Of a stretch of 64,000 bases of DNA, positions 49,301 through 57,542 are shown in pieces. The first letter of the stretch is position 1. Each line of letters opens with the position of its first letter. The stretch spans positions 2,232,001 through 2,296,000 of the forward strand of contig NZ_CP054698.1 in NCBI RefSeq assembly GCF_014023275.1, written 5' to 3'. Below the pieces are notes generated by a model, which had not been told where the DNA came from, did not search any database, and saw only the letters and a program-made list of their open reading frames with translations. Origin of the DNA: Nostoc edaphicum CCNP1411 (GTDB taxonomy: Bacteria > Cyanobacteriota > Cyanobacteriia > Cyanobacteriales > Nostocaceae). The translations under genes were made by a program, and so were the position numbers.

Positions 49301-49537
49301 TTTACTCACCATTTGCAAAGGCTTTTCTATCTCTTCCCAATAAAAGGAACTGCGTAAAGCTGGATGTCGCACCACAACCTGTTGCCAAGCTTGCACAAAA
49401 GCAGAAAAATTTAATTCTCCAGAGAGGGTGCAAAGCAACTGCTCAAAATAAACTTCCGACTCTGGCGCATAAAGGGTATGAAACAGCATTCCTTGCTGCA
49501 TGGGTGAAAGTTCATAAAGGTCTTCGATATTGTTCAT
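46307..49537 (-). CDS. aptB: anabaenopeptin synthetase AptB-type: C-A-PCP (one module)
   Basis: 1076 residues from ATG at 49537 (MNNIEDLYELSPMQQGML, the natural C-domain start). The frame is open 129 nt further upstream but only through heptamer repeats that read as [12 protein letters not shown]. The C domain has HHHILFDGWSM near 140 and begins like D-L condensation domains that follow an epimerase, matching aptA's final E domain. The A domain code reads DALFLGAVFK by eye, an aliphatic pocket (Val/Ile/Leu likely). PCP has LGGHSLL near 1000. It should add the third residue, next to D-Lys. The stop codon lies inside a repeat element. No ribosome site is visible at 49537, so coupling to aptA through the open repeat frame is possible. 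Confidence 0.85.
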   Translation of the reverse strand: MNNIEDLYELSPMQQGMLFHTLYAPESEVYFEQLLCTLSGELNFSAFVQAWQQVVVRHPALRSSFYWEEIEKPLQMVSKQVDLPWEKLDWRHLTADEQQQQLEDFLKCDRQKGFDLAQAPLMRFTVIQLGQQTYQFIWSHHHILFDGWSMQIVLKEVLAFYEANQRGEHLRLQPVRPYREYIQWLQQQDIDQAKNFWQKSLGGFATPTFLIGNREQEQRIYNEQPFQLSQTVTEKLQYVARQHHLTLNNLVQGAWALLISRYSGENDVVFGATVSGRPSTLVGVDSMVGLLINTLPIRVQVSGKTELLPWLKHLQSQTFEQEQYAYYSLAEIQKMSDISPGIPLFESILVFENYPIDAAKQETKKTLEVSNISCFERTNYPLTVVINPASQLSGRVVYDTSRFEQQAIVRIIENFQTLFTGIVTNLQQYISQLSLLSATEEEQLILLENQKLTNYINYKCIHILFEEQVEKSPNALAIVYKQQYLTYRELNNRANHLAHYLQALGVKPEVRVGICVERSLEMVIGILAILKAGGAYIPLDPAYPLERLAFMLEDVQTSILLTQNHLQNRLPIHNQTVVNLDSDWEIIAQYSENNLLSEVNPENLAYIIYTSGSTGTPKGTEVTHRSIIGFMFGVDYIHLDAEQIWLQHSSISWDALTLELWPPLLYGGCCVLYPERIPTPENLSRIIQEQRVNTLFLTTALFNLMIDKMPQGLSDIKQLLFGGESVSVPHVRRALELLPRTQLIHAYGPSECTVFTCCYPIPKQLAENVHSIPIGKPIGDRIVYILDKDLHRVPISVPGELYVGGASVARGYLNQPRLTSEKFICNPFIEGDKLYKTGDLARRLPDGNIEFIGRIDTQVKIRGFRIELAEIEAILIQHSDIQQVVVMAREDEPGNKYLVAYLVTKDNQPTPRILQNFLKKKLPDYMIPAIFVFIEAFPLTPNGKINRRALPAPDISQRNLEVDFVAPRTPTEQELATIWAEVLKVKQVGIHDNFFELGGHSLLATQVVSRLREAFSLEFSLRYLFENPTIAELAQKVSEQQIEQAENDDLAQILREVDQLSEEEVTQQLIFYTNSV

Positions 49538-49669
49538 GATATTTGGGACTGGGGACTGGGGATTGGGGATTGGGGATTGGGGATTGGGGATTGGGGATTG
49601 GGGATTAGGGATTGGGGAGACAAAGGGAGAATGACAAATGACCAATGACAAATGACAAATGACCAATGA
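49538..49669. repeat. tandem-repeat spacer between aptA and aptB
   Basis: 132 bp. GGGGATT units (about eight, with one AGGGATT) stand at 49557-49617, followed by two to three 'aatgaccaatgacaaatgac' units up to the aptA stop. It is open in the aptB frame throughout. No promoter or ribosome site is recognisable within it. Confidence 0.8.
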
Positions 49670-52600
49670 CTACTTCGTTTTAATTTTGGCTAGGAATTTG
49701 TCAAGCTGTTTTTGGCTGAGTCTGGCTGCTGAGAAATCTGAAGGTGTACGACCGATCGCACCAGGGGATTGACAGTGGGTAATGAGCGATCGCAATGCCT
49801 CTATGAACCCAAAGGCCAAACCCTTGATGGTGTCTCGTTTATGAATTTTCTCGCTGTAATTCCAAGTCATTTCCAGCCTTTCTGCACGAATAAATCCGCT
49901 TACTCCTAATAGGTGGCGGCGCTGATTAACTAAACTTTGTTCAGCTTTGAATTCTTCAGCCAAACCCAATACAGCAGATGCCTTAAGCACCTGATCGAAT
50001 TGACCAAGGTAGTTAAAACTCACTTGTGCTTGAGGTAAATCCTGTAATTTCGTGCGTATTGCCTCATCGGGCTGCAAATATCGCAACACGCCATAGCCGA
50101 TGCCCCGGTTGGGGATGCGCCGTAGTTGTTCTTTGACTGACTTTAAAGCCTCTCCTGCCTCTTGTTCAACTTCTTCTAGCTGCAAATGAACGGGGAATAA
50201 GGTAGTAAACCAGCCCACAGTCCGCGACAAATCCACATCCTCAAACAATTCTTCTCGTCCATGTCCCTCTAAATCAACGAGTAAAGAACGTTCTCCTGTC
50301 CATTGGGCAAAGCTTTGCACTAGGGCAGTCAACAGTACATCATTAATTTGAGTGTTGTAGGCAGAGGGTACATCCTGCAAGAGGGCGCGGGTTTGTTCTT
50401 CAGTTAAGGAAAGTGACACAGAAGCGGTTGAGGCTAAGGTATTATTTTCTTGATCTGAAGGATAATCTACTGGTAAGGCGGTAACTTTTAGACTAGACTC
50501 ATTCAGCCAGTAATTCAACTCATCTGATGATTTGGCGTATTCTGTTAAGCGATCGCTCCAATATTGAAAGGATGTTGTCTTTGGTGGTAGTTTAATAGCT
50601 TTGCCACGGCTGATTTGCTGGTAAGCTGTAGCCAAATCTTCGAGCAAAATCCGCCACGAAATGCCATCTACTACTAAATGATGGATGATGAACAGTAATC
50701 TGCCGGGTTTATCATTGCCTAATCTAAATAACGTCACTTGTGCGATCGCTCCAGTTGATAGATTCAAGCTAGCCTGGAGTTCAGCATCCGTCGCTTTCAT
50801 TACTGTTTGTTGTTCTTCTGGCGACAGGTGCGACAAGTTGATGACGCTAAATGGCACAACTTCTTGGATAGGGGCGTTAATCTGCTGCCAGTTTTCCCCT
50901 TCTTGTATAAACTGCGAACGTAAAACATCGTGATGCATCAACAATTGTTGCACGACTCGCTGCAATAGCTCTGGTTGCAAGTCTGGCGGCACTTTTAGCA
51001 TGGCTGACTGGTTAAAGTAATCAGGTTCGGGCAATTTTTGCTCGAAAAACCAGTGTTGGATGGGTGTCAGCGCTACTGTACCTGTCACTAACCCTTGTTC
51101 GGCTTTGACAGAGCGAGCAATTCCTGCCACAGCAGCTAACTCAGCAATTGTTTGGTACTGAAATAGCTGTTTAGGGGCAATTTGGATACCCGCCTGATTG
51201 GCTCTTGAAATTACCTGAATACTGAGGATGGAGTCGCCGCCCAATTCAAAGAAGTTATCGTGGATGCCGACTTGTTTTAGTCTTAAAATTTCCGACCAAA
51301 TCGCTGCTAATTTCTCTTCTGTGGGAGTTTGCGGTGCAACAAAATTATCTTCTACACTCAGTGAAAGTTCGGTGGCTGGGAGGGCGCGGTAATCTACCTT
51401 CTGGTTCGGAGTCATTGGTAGGGCTTTCAGGAGTGCGATCGCTGAGGGCACCATATAATTAGGCAACTTCTGTTTCAGGAAATGGCGCAGTTCATTGAAA
51501 GCGACGGGAAACTCCATTCCATTGTGGGTGGAGAGGGATAGTCGCCCCGTCGCTTGGGGCATTGGGCATTGGGCATTGGTAGCTTCTTCCCCATGCCCTA
51601 TTCCCCATTCCCCATGCCCAAAAACTCCATCCCCTTGTGGGTGGAGTTTTTCATCGGCGTTTGGTTGCGGCTGGTGCGGAACAACATAAGCTACAAGGCG
51701 CTTTTGTCCAGGGATATCTTCACGAGCAATGACTACAGCTTGAAATACCTGTGGGTGTTGTCTCAGCACCGTCTCGATTTCTCCCAACTCGATGCGGAAG
51801 CCGCGAATCTTCACCTGATTGTCAACTCGTCCGAGATATTCTAGGTTGCCATCGGCGCGAAAACGTGCTGAATCCCCCGTTTTATATAATTTTGGATTTT
51901 GGATTTTGGATTTTGGATTGTAAAATGGATTCTCGATAAATTTCTTTGCCGTAAGTTCAGGGCGTTGCCAATATCCTCTAGCTAATCCGGCTCCGCCAAT
52001 GTGCAATTCTCCGGGAACTCCTATTGGTACTGGTTGCAGATATTGATCCAGAATATAAACTTGAGCATTGCTAATCGGTCGTCCAATTGAAACGGAGTTA
52101 GTTGAAGTTAAACGATCTAACACCATTTTTTTGTGAAGCTGCATATAATTCACCCCCCGGCTATCGCCGTCCCCCCTTGCCAAGGGGGGACTACAGGGGG
52201 GCATTATTATGTGTCTCTTTATACATAATTGGTATAAAGTGGTTATAATCGTTGCTTCCGTTGGCCCGTAACTATTAAGTAATTGGGGTGGATTGCAGAG
52301 GTGAGCAACACTACTGTGCCAGTGCTTCACTTTTTCGAGTTGAGCTTCTTCTCCGCCAATAATCACCATTCTCAGACTTTCGGGAATTCGGGAATCTTCA
52401 GAGGTAAGTTCCGCTACTAATTGATGCCAGTACGCTGTGGGAAGATCCAAAACAGTTAACTGCCATTCTCGGCAACACCGCCAAAATTCATCGCTGGAGT
52501 GCAACATTTCTTCGGTTCGCAGTACTAATGTTGCGCCGACTAAAAGACAAGGTAAAATTTCTTCAATAGATGTATCAAAACAGAGAGATGCAAATTGCAG

Positions 52601-55600
52601 AATATTATCAGTTGCATTAATTCCATATTCATGCATAGCACTGATAACAAAATTCATTAGCGATCGCTGTTCAATCATCACTCCTTTAGGTTTACCCGTA
52701 GAACCAGAGGTGTAAATAATGTAGGCGAGGTTATGAGGTTGAACTTCGCAAATCGGGTTGGTTGTACTGTGTTGAGTAATTATTTGCCAGTCTGTATCTA
52801 AACAGATGGTTTTCCCGGCATAATCTGGTAGTTTTTCTTTAAATCTTTCTTGAGTCAGCAGAATGCTCAGTTGAGTATCTTCGAGAATATCAGCCAGTCG
52901 CTTTTGGGGATAGCTAGGGTCAAGGGGAATGTATGCACCGCCCGCTTTGAGAATGCCGAGTAAGCCGATAATCATTTCTAAAGAACGCTCAATGCAGATA
53001 CCCACCAAGGTTTCTGGTTTGACTCCCAAAGTTTGTAGATAGTGGGCAAGTTGATTGGCGCGATCGCTCAATTCACGGTAAGTTAAATGTTCACCTTCTT
53101 GTTGAATAGCTACAGCATCGGGAGTTAACTCCACCTGAGCTGCAAATAACTCATGAATACCCTGATTAAAGGTGTACTCTTTCTGAGTCTGATTCCACTC
53201 CACCAGTAATTGCTGCTGAGTCTCCGTTAGCAGTGGTAATTCTGAAACTCGCTGCTCTGGGTTAGCAACAATCCCCTCTAGTAAAGTTTGATACTGCTCT
53301 AGCATTCGTTGGATTGTGGCAGCATCAAAGAGATCGCTGTTGTATTCTAAAACTAACGTGATTCCCTTCGCTCCCGTTTTAGAACCGTTCTGCACGCGTT
53401 GCTCAGAACGCGGTATAACCAGGAAATCCAGATCAAACTTTGCTGATTTATTGCTGATAGGTTCATGCAAGCTAATGTCCAAACCAGGAAGACTCAAATC
53501 CGGCATGGGAGAATCATGGAAGCTGAACATCACTTGAAATAGAGGATTGTGGCTTAAATTCCGTATTGGCTTGAGAACTTCCACCACCTTATCAAAAGGT
53601 AAATCTTCGTTGTTATATGCTTCCAGTGTGACTTGACGCACTCGGTCGAGTAATTCCCGAAATGTGGGATTACCAGACAAATCAGTGCGTAGAACCAGGT
53701 TATTGACAATCATGCCAATTAACTTTTCTACCTCGTGCATCCGCCGATTGGCAACAGCAGTTCCTACGCTTAGGTCGTTCTGCCCAGTGTATCGGTGCAA
53801 AATTACCAAAAAAGCTCCCAGCATCGTCATAAATAAGGTGACACCCTCTTGACGACTCAGAACTCGCAGAGATTCGCACAAGTTAATGGGAAGTTCCACC
53901 CTAATTTGATCGCCATTATAAGTTTGCTCTGGTGGTCGCGGGCGATCATAAGGTAATTCCAACAACGGTGAACTACCGGATAATTGCTGCTGCCAATAAG
54001 TTAATTGGGTTTGGGCTTCCTGGCTTTTGACCCACTGTCGCTGCCAATGGGCAAAATCCACAAACTGGAGGATTGGCTCAGTCAACGGGGAAGGATTAAC
54101 CAGACAGAAGGCTTGATAAAGTTCAAGCAACTCACCCAGAAATACATTAAATGACCAACCATCATGAATTATGTGATGCTCGATGTGGAGCAATAAATGT
54201 TCTTGGTCGCTCAACCTCAGCAAAACCCATTTAACTAGTGGTAGTTGATTCAAGTCAAACGGCTTTTGTACTTCTGCCTCAACTAGGCGCTGAACTTCCG
54301 CTTCCCGCTCAGATTCCGGGAATCTCTGGAGGTCAATAACTTTAAAGCTGATTGGTGACGCTGGGTGAATTATCTGAAATAGCCGTCCATTCACCGCCGG
54401 ATAAGTCGTGCGAAATATTTCATGACGCCGCACAATCTCGTTGAGGCATTGTTGTAATACCGCCACATTTAGCTGACCTTTAAATCGCATAGTTGCCTGG
54501 AATTGGTAGGCACTACTTTCAGGAGCCACTTGCCCAATAAAGTACACTCGCTCTTGGGCAAAGGAAACGGGTAAGAGTCCTTCACGCTCAATTCGTTGGA
54601 TGGTGGGACGCTGCAACGGCTGTTCTAACTGACTATGCTGTTCGATTAGTTGAGCTAAACCTGCGATGCTGGGGTTTTCAAAGATGTGGTGAAAAGACAA
54701 CTCGACTTGGAAAACTTCGCGCACGCGAGAAAGGAGTTGAGTTGCAATTAGGGAATGACCACCCAACTGGAAAAAATTGTCATTGACTCCAATCTGCTCA
54801 AGTGCCAATAACTCAGCCCAAATAATCGCTAACGTCTCCTCAATTGGGCTACGAGGTGCGACAAAAGTTTCTTCGAGAGCGGGGCGTGTGCGATCGCAAC
54901 CTGGAAGATTTCGACGATCCACTTTACCATTGGGCGTAAGGGGCAACGAGTCTAAAATTACAAAGACTGCTGGCACCATGTAGTTGGGCAGCTTTTCCTG
55001 GAGAAAACGTTTTAGAGTAGCGGCGATGGCTTCACGCTTTTGATTAAGGACAATATAGGCAACAAGGCGCTGCTCACCAGGGATATCTTCACGGACGATT
55101 ACCACCGCCTGCTGTACATCCGAATGTTGACTCAAAAGCGCCTCAACTTCTCCTAATTCAATGCGGAAGCCGCGAATCTTCACCTGATGATCAATTCGTC
55201 CCAAAAACTCAATATTGCCGTCTGGTAAATAGCGTCCTAAATCCCCCGTTTTGTATAATCTACTCTTTCCCGCCGACGCTTGCAGACTCGCTACCGCTGC
55301 GCTATCCTGCCTCCTGCCTCCTGCCTCCTGCCTTCTGCCTCCGCCTCCTGCCTCCTGCCTCCTGCCTCCTGCCTCCTCAAAAGGATTGGGGATAAATTTT
55401 TCTTTGGTTAATTCTGGACGGTTTAGATATCCTCGTGCCAAGCCATCGCCGCCAATATATAATTCACCAACAGTACCAATAGGAACTGGTTGAAGTTGGG
55501 AATTCAGTATATAGATTTGTGTATTAGAGATTGGGCGACCAATCGGTATATTTGTAGCCTCTTCTGAAATATTCTGTACTAGATACCAACAAGCAAATGT

Positions 55601-56626
55601 TGTACTCTCAGTTGGGCCATAAGCATTCAGCAATCGCTGTGGCGGCCCATTCTTGAAAACCGCTTTCACTGACTTGAGATCAAGAACATCGCCCCCAATT
55701 AGTAAGTGATGCAAGTCTTTAAATGCTCCAGGGACAACACTAGCTAACTGATTAAATAAGGCTGGCGTCAAAAATAATACACTAATCCTTTGTTCGCGGA
55801 TGTACGTTGCGAAATACTGGGGCGAAAGCACAATATTCTGAGGAATTACCACCAGCCTAGCCCCGTGGAGGAGAGATCCCCAGATTTCAAACGTAGCTGC
55901 GTCAAATGAAGTATTTGAAGCTTGAGCAACACTTAGTTGACCGCCGGAGATATCGCTCGGCATAAACTGTATGTAGTTGGTGTTGCATACTAACCGATTG
56001 ACAGCCCGATGTGATACAGCTACTCCTTTTGGTGTTCCTGTAGAACCAGAGGTGTAGATAACGTAAGCGAGGTTTTCAGCCGTAACATTACTAATAGCAT
56101 TCTCTTGGCTGTGTTGGTTGATGGATTCCCAGTCAGTATCCAGACAAACCACATTCACTCCGCTACCCGCAAACCCTTCAGCAAACTTTTGCTGTGTTAA
56201 TAGCACCTGCACTTGTGAATCTGAGAGCATCAACGCTAGACGCTCTTTGGGATACGTTGGATCTAACGGCACATAAGCTCCACCCGCTTTGAGGATACCC
56301 AAACTACCCACTACCATTTCCCAGGAGCGCTCAACGCAAATGCCTACTAGAACTTCTGTATCTACTCCTAGAATTCGCAAATAATGTGCTAATTGATTGG
56401 CTCGGTGGTTCAACTCCTGATAGGTTAGTTGTTCCTCATTAAAGACGACAGAAATATTATCTGGAGTTTTTTCTACTTGTGCTTCAAATAACTGATGTAT
56501 GCATAGATGTTTGGGATAATCTACCGTTGTATCATTCCATTCAACTAATACTTTATGTCGTTCCTGATCAGTTAAAGCACAAAAATCATCAACATACTGA
56601 GTAGAGTTAATGACAATTTCTTCCAT
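49670..56626 (-). CDS. aptA: anabaenopeptin synthetase AptA-type: A-PCP-C-A-PCP-E (loading and Lys modules)
   Basis: 2318 residues. The first A domain has no C domain before it, so it is the starter; code DAFFLGATFK (Ile/Val type), PCP near 620. Module 2: C (IEHHIIHDGWSF near 822), A with code DTEDIGSIIK whose acidic Glu and Asp suit Lys, PCP LGGDSI near 1797, then an epimerase (IHHLVVDGISW near 1982) giving D-Lys. This is the AptA layout that starts anabaenopeptins; the starter residue later joins by a ureido bond. Four repeat-derived peptides are present: residues ~416-441 in A1 (Gly/Arg/Gln-rich) and ~1466-1499, ~1567-1577 and ~1658-1709 in A2. All flank but do not break the A5-A10 motifs. 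Confidence 0.9.
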   Translation of the reverse strand: MEEIVINSTQYVDDFCALTDQERHKVLVEWNDTTVDYPKHLCIHQLFEAQVEKTPDNISVVFNEEQLTYQELNHRANQLAHYLRILGVDTEVLVGICVERSWEMVVGSLGILKAGGAYVPLDPTYPKERLALMLSDSQVQVLLTQQKFAEGFAGSGVNVVCLDTDWESINQHSQENAISNVTAENLAYVIYTSGSTGTPKGVAVSHRAVNRLVCNTNYIQFMPSDISGGQLSVAQASNTSFDAATFEIWGSLLHGARLVVIPQNIVLSPQYFATYIREQRISVLFLTPALFNQLASVVPGAFKDLHHLLIGGDVLDLKSVKAVFKNGPPQRLLNAYGPTESTTFACWYLVQNISEEATNIPIGRPISNTQIYILNSQLQPVPIGTVGELYIGGDGLARGYLNRPELTKEKFIPNPFEEAGGRRQEAGGGGRRQEAGGRRQDSAAVASLQASAGKSRLYKTGDLGRYLPDGNIEFLGRIDHQVKIRGFRIELGEVEALLSQHSDVQQAVVIVREDIPGEQRLVAYIVLNQKREAIAATLKRFLQEKLPNYMVPAVFVILDSLPLTPNGKVDRRNLPGCDRTRPALEETFVAPRSPIEETLAIIWAELLALEQIGVNDNFFQLGGHSLIATQLLSRVREVFQVELSFHHIFENPSIAGLAQLIEQHSQLEQPLQRPTIQRIEREGLLPVSFAQERVYFIGQVAPESSAYQFQATMRFKGQLNVAVLQQCLNEIVRRHEIFRTTYPAVNGRLFQIIHPASPISFKVIDLQRFPESEREAEVQRLVEAEVQKPFDLNQLPLVKWVLLRLSDQEHLLLHIEHHIIHDGWSFNVFLGELLELYQAFCLVNPSPLTEPILQFVDFAHWQRQWVKSQEAQTQLTYWQQQLSGSSPLLELPYDRPRPPEQTYNGDQIRVELPINLCESLRVLSRQEGVTLFMTMLGAFLVILHRYTGQNDLSVGTAVANRRMHEVEKLIGMIVNNLVLRTDLSGNPTFRELLDRVRQVTLEAYNNEDLPFDKVVEVLKPIRNLSHNPLFQVMFSFHDSPMPDLSLPGLDISLHEPISNKSAKFDLDFLVIPRSEQRVQNGSKTGAKGITLVLEYNSDLFDAATIQRMLEQYQTLLEGIVANPEQRVSELPLLTETQQQLLVEWNQTQKEYTFNQGIHELFAAQVELTPDAVAIQQEGEHLTYRELSDRANQLAHYLQTLGVKPETLVGICIERSLEMIIGLLGILKAGGAYIPLDPSYPQKRLADILEDTQLSILLTQERFKEKLPDYAGKTICLDTDWQIITQHSTTNPICEVQPHNLAYIIYTSGSTGKPKGVMIEQRSLMNFVISAMHEYGINATDNILQFASLCFDTSIEEILPCLLVGATLVLRTEEMLHSSDEFWRCCREWQLTVLDLPTAYWHQLVAELTSEDSRIPESLRMVIIGGEEAQLEKVKHWHSSVAHLCNPPQLLNSYGPTEATIITTLYQLCIKRHIIMPPCSPPLARGDGDSRGVNYMQLHKKMVLDRLTSTNSVSIGRPISNAQVYILDQYLQPVPIGVPGELHIGGAGLARGYWQRPELTAKKFIENPFYNPKSKIQNPKLYKTGDSARFRADGNLEYLGRVDNQVKIRGFRIELGEIETVLRQHPQVFQAVVIAREDIPGQKRLVAYVVPHQPQPNADEKLHPQGDGVFGHGEWGIGHGEEATNAQCPMPQATGRLSLSTHNGMEFPVAFNELRHFLKQKLPNYMVPSAIALLKALPMTPNQKVDYRALPATELSLSVEDNFVAPQTPTEEKLAAIWSEILRLKQVGIHDNFFELGGDSILSIQVISRANQAGIQIAPKQLFQYQTIAELAAVAGIARSVKAEQGLVTGTVALTPIQHWFFEQKLPEPDYFNQSAMLKVPPDLQPELLQRVVQQLLMHHDVLRSQFIQEGENWQQINAPIQEVVPFSVINLSHLSPEEQQTVMKATDAELQASLNLSTGAIAQVTLFRLGNDKPGRLLFIIHHLVVDGISWRILLEDLATAYQQISRGKAIKLPPKTTSFQYWSDRLTEYAKSSDELNYWLNESSLKVTALPVDYPSDQENNTLASTASVSLSLTEEQTRALLQDVPSAYNTQINDVLLTALVQSFAQWTGERSLLVDLEGHGREELFEDVDLSRTVGWFTTLFPVHLQLEEVEQEAGEALKSVKEQLRRIPNRGIGYGVLRYLQPDEAIRTKLQDLPQAQVSFNYLGQFDQVLKASAVLGLAEEFKAEQSLVNQRRHLLGVSGFIRAERLEMTWNYSEKIHKRDTIKGLAFGFIEALRSLITHCQSPGAIGRTPSDFSAARLSQKQLDKFLAKIKTK
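51499..51651 (-). repeat. in-frame composite hairpin element, copy 3 (inside the aptA A2 domain)
   Basis: 153 nt = 51 codons, the same length as copy 2. The stem AAGCGACGGG (51499-51508) pairs perfectly with CCCGTCGCTT (51546-51555). Next come the heptamer core GGGGCATTGGGCATTGGGCA and the CCCCATGCCC block. The right hairpin at 51620-51651 has AAAAACTCCA with TGGAGTTTTT. It encodes [18 protein letters not shown] and ends PVAFNE. It lies between A8 and A10. Confidence 0.9.
51890..51921 (-). repeat. TTTTGGA heptamer tract in the aptA A2 domain, A6-A7 loop
   Basis: About four TTTTGGA units are translated in frame as NPKSKIQNPK directly before LYKTGD (A7 motif). Confidence 0.75.
52131..52230 (-). 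mobile_element. ~100-bp MITE-like element translated in frame in the aptA A2 domain
   Basis: The left end TTGTGAAGCTGCATATAATT (52131-52150), then CACCCCCC; the right end reads GGGGGGCATTATTATGTGTC and on to about 52230, so the two ends form imperfect inverted repeats. A central palindrome CCCCCCTTGCCAAGGGGGG lies between them. On the gene strand it adds a ~34-residue peptide containing RHIIMPPCSPPLARGDG and GVNYMQLHKK between A5 (SYGPTEA) and SIGRPISN. The same terminal sequence is found upstream of aptC at 46084. Confidence 0.8.
55304..55378 (-). repeat. CCTCCTG heptamer tract in the aptA A1 domain, A6-A7 loop
   Basis: About ten CCTCCTG/CCTTCTG units translate in frame as EAGGRRQEAGG repeats just before the A7 motif LYKTGDL. 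A GC-rich AGCGGTAGCGAG-like remnant (55270-55303) adds DSAAVASLQASAGK. Confidence 0.8.
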
Positions 56627-57149
56627 AATAAATTTAGTATAAAGGTTGAAAGTTTTAGTAAAGTTATAGTTTTTGAATATATGCTTGACCCGGCTCTATA
56701 GCTATTTTTTGGAAAAATAGGTAGACCGATTTTTCGGCTTCTGTTAGAGGATGTTTAAAAAGTCCTCTCTTCTCTTAGATAACAGATATTTCAATACGGT
56801 TCGTTTAAGGTTTTTTGCCCTCAAGATGAAAGACTGATTATTGTAGAGACGGCGATTCATCGCGTCTCTTGTCTTAACCGAACAGTATTGACAGATATCT
56901 TGCACGAATCTTTAAAAGAATAGGCCTTTGAGGCTTTAATCCGATGAAATCAGACTCAGAGGCCATTTTGTTTGCTCACAGCAATTTGCTGCGATCGCTT
57001 TCCTGACACCAATCGGAAAATAGAATATGAATGGATAGATGTCTCAAAGCAAAGTACAGTCAGCTTTTCAGACTCCCAAATCTTAATCTAAAATCCAAAA
57101 TAGTATTAGTGCTATTTGATTTAAAATGTCACCGAATGTAATAGTGAAA
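56627..57149. other. aptA upstream region
   Basis: 523 bp between the small membrane protein gene and aptA; the cluster promoter should be here. A TATACT hexamer stands about 10-15 nt before the aptA start on the minus strand, which is too close to judge as a -10 box. A solo end of the AGAGGATGTTT repeat family stands at 56746-56763. An imperfect hairpin has arms GGCCTTTGAG (56923-56932) and CTCAGAGGCC (56955-56964), followed on the plus strand by T-rich sequence. Confidence 0.5.
56746..56763. repeat. solo end of the AGAGGATGTTTGAAAAGT repeat family
   Basis: AGAGGATGTTTAAAAAGT differs by one base from the end at 63843-63860. No inverted partner is seen nearby. Confidence 0.6.
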
Positions 57150-57542
57150 TTATTCCTCGACAATTTCAATTGTTTTTGGTGGCTGAATCTCTTCAGTATC
57201 AATAATAACTTCTGGACTCAGTTCATTTCTCAGTTTGAGTTTTAGCTCATCTGAAATGGGTAAATCTTTAATTTCTTTGAGGAGATATCTCACTGATTCT
57301 GTTTTACTACGTTCTGTATAGACGGCCTTGAGAACAGCTTCAATTCCATATCCCGCGACAGTATCCCCTACAACCGTTATTAGACCAAGTATACCTATAC
57401 CTCCGACAATGCCGAAGGGCCCTCCCAAGGCTGTGAGGGCAGCAACAATAGCAGCATTACTACCTGCTGATGTGACTGCTAAAATCACGAGAATGATACC
57501 AGGAAGACCCAGACCAGCAAGTTTTTTAACGATTTCGTCCAT
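57150..57542 (-). CDS. small glycine-rich membrane-inserting protein inside the peptide cluster
   Basis: 130 residues. The N-terminal half is a pair of long hydrophobic, Gly- and Ala-rich helices (about 10-35 and 40-72: GLPGIILVILAVTSAGS, then GGPFGIVGGIGILGLITVVG). The C-terminal half is charged and acidic, ending TIEIVEE. I do not recognise the function. The two Gly-rich helices recall bacteriocin-like or pore-type small proteins, but similar proteins also occur as plain membrane anchors. It lies on the same strand as the cluster, between hphCD and aptA, with a MITE upstream. It could be a passenger gene, a resistance or export helper, or unrelated. Confidence 0.65.
   Translation of the reverse strand: MDEIVKKLAGLGLPGIILVILAVTSAGSNAAIVAALTALGGPFGIVGGIGILGLITVVGDTVAGYGIEAVLKAVYTERSKTESVRYLLKEIKDLPISDELKLKLRNELSPEVIIDTEEIQPPKTIEIVEE

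Noticed and set aside
49538..49666. 43-residue N-terminal extension of aptB
   Set aside because: It is encoded by heptamer repeats with a TTG start; C domains of this type begin near MNNIEDLYELSPMQQG.
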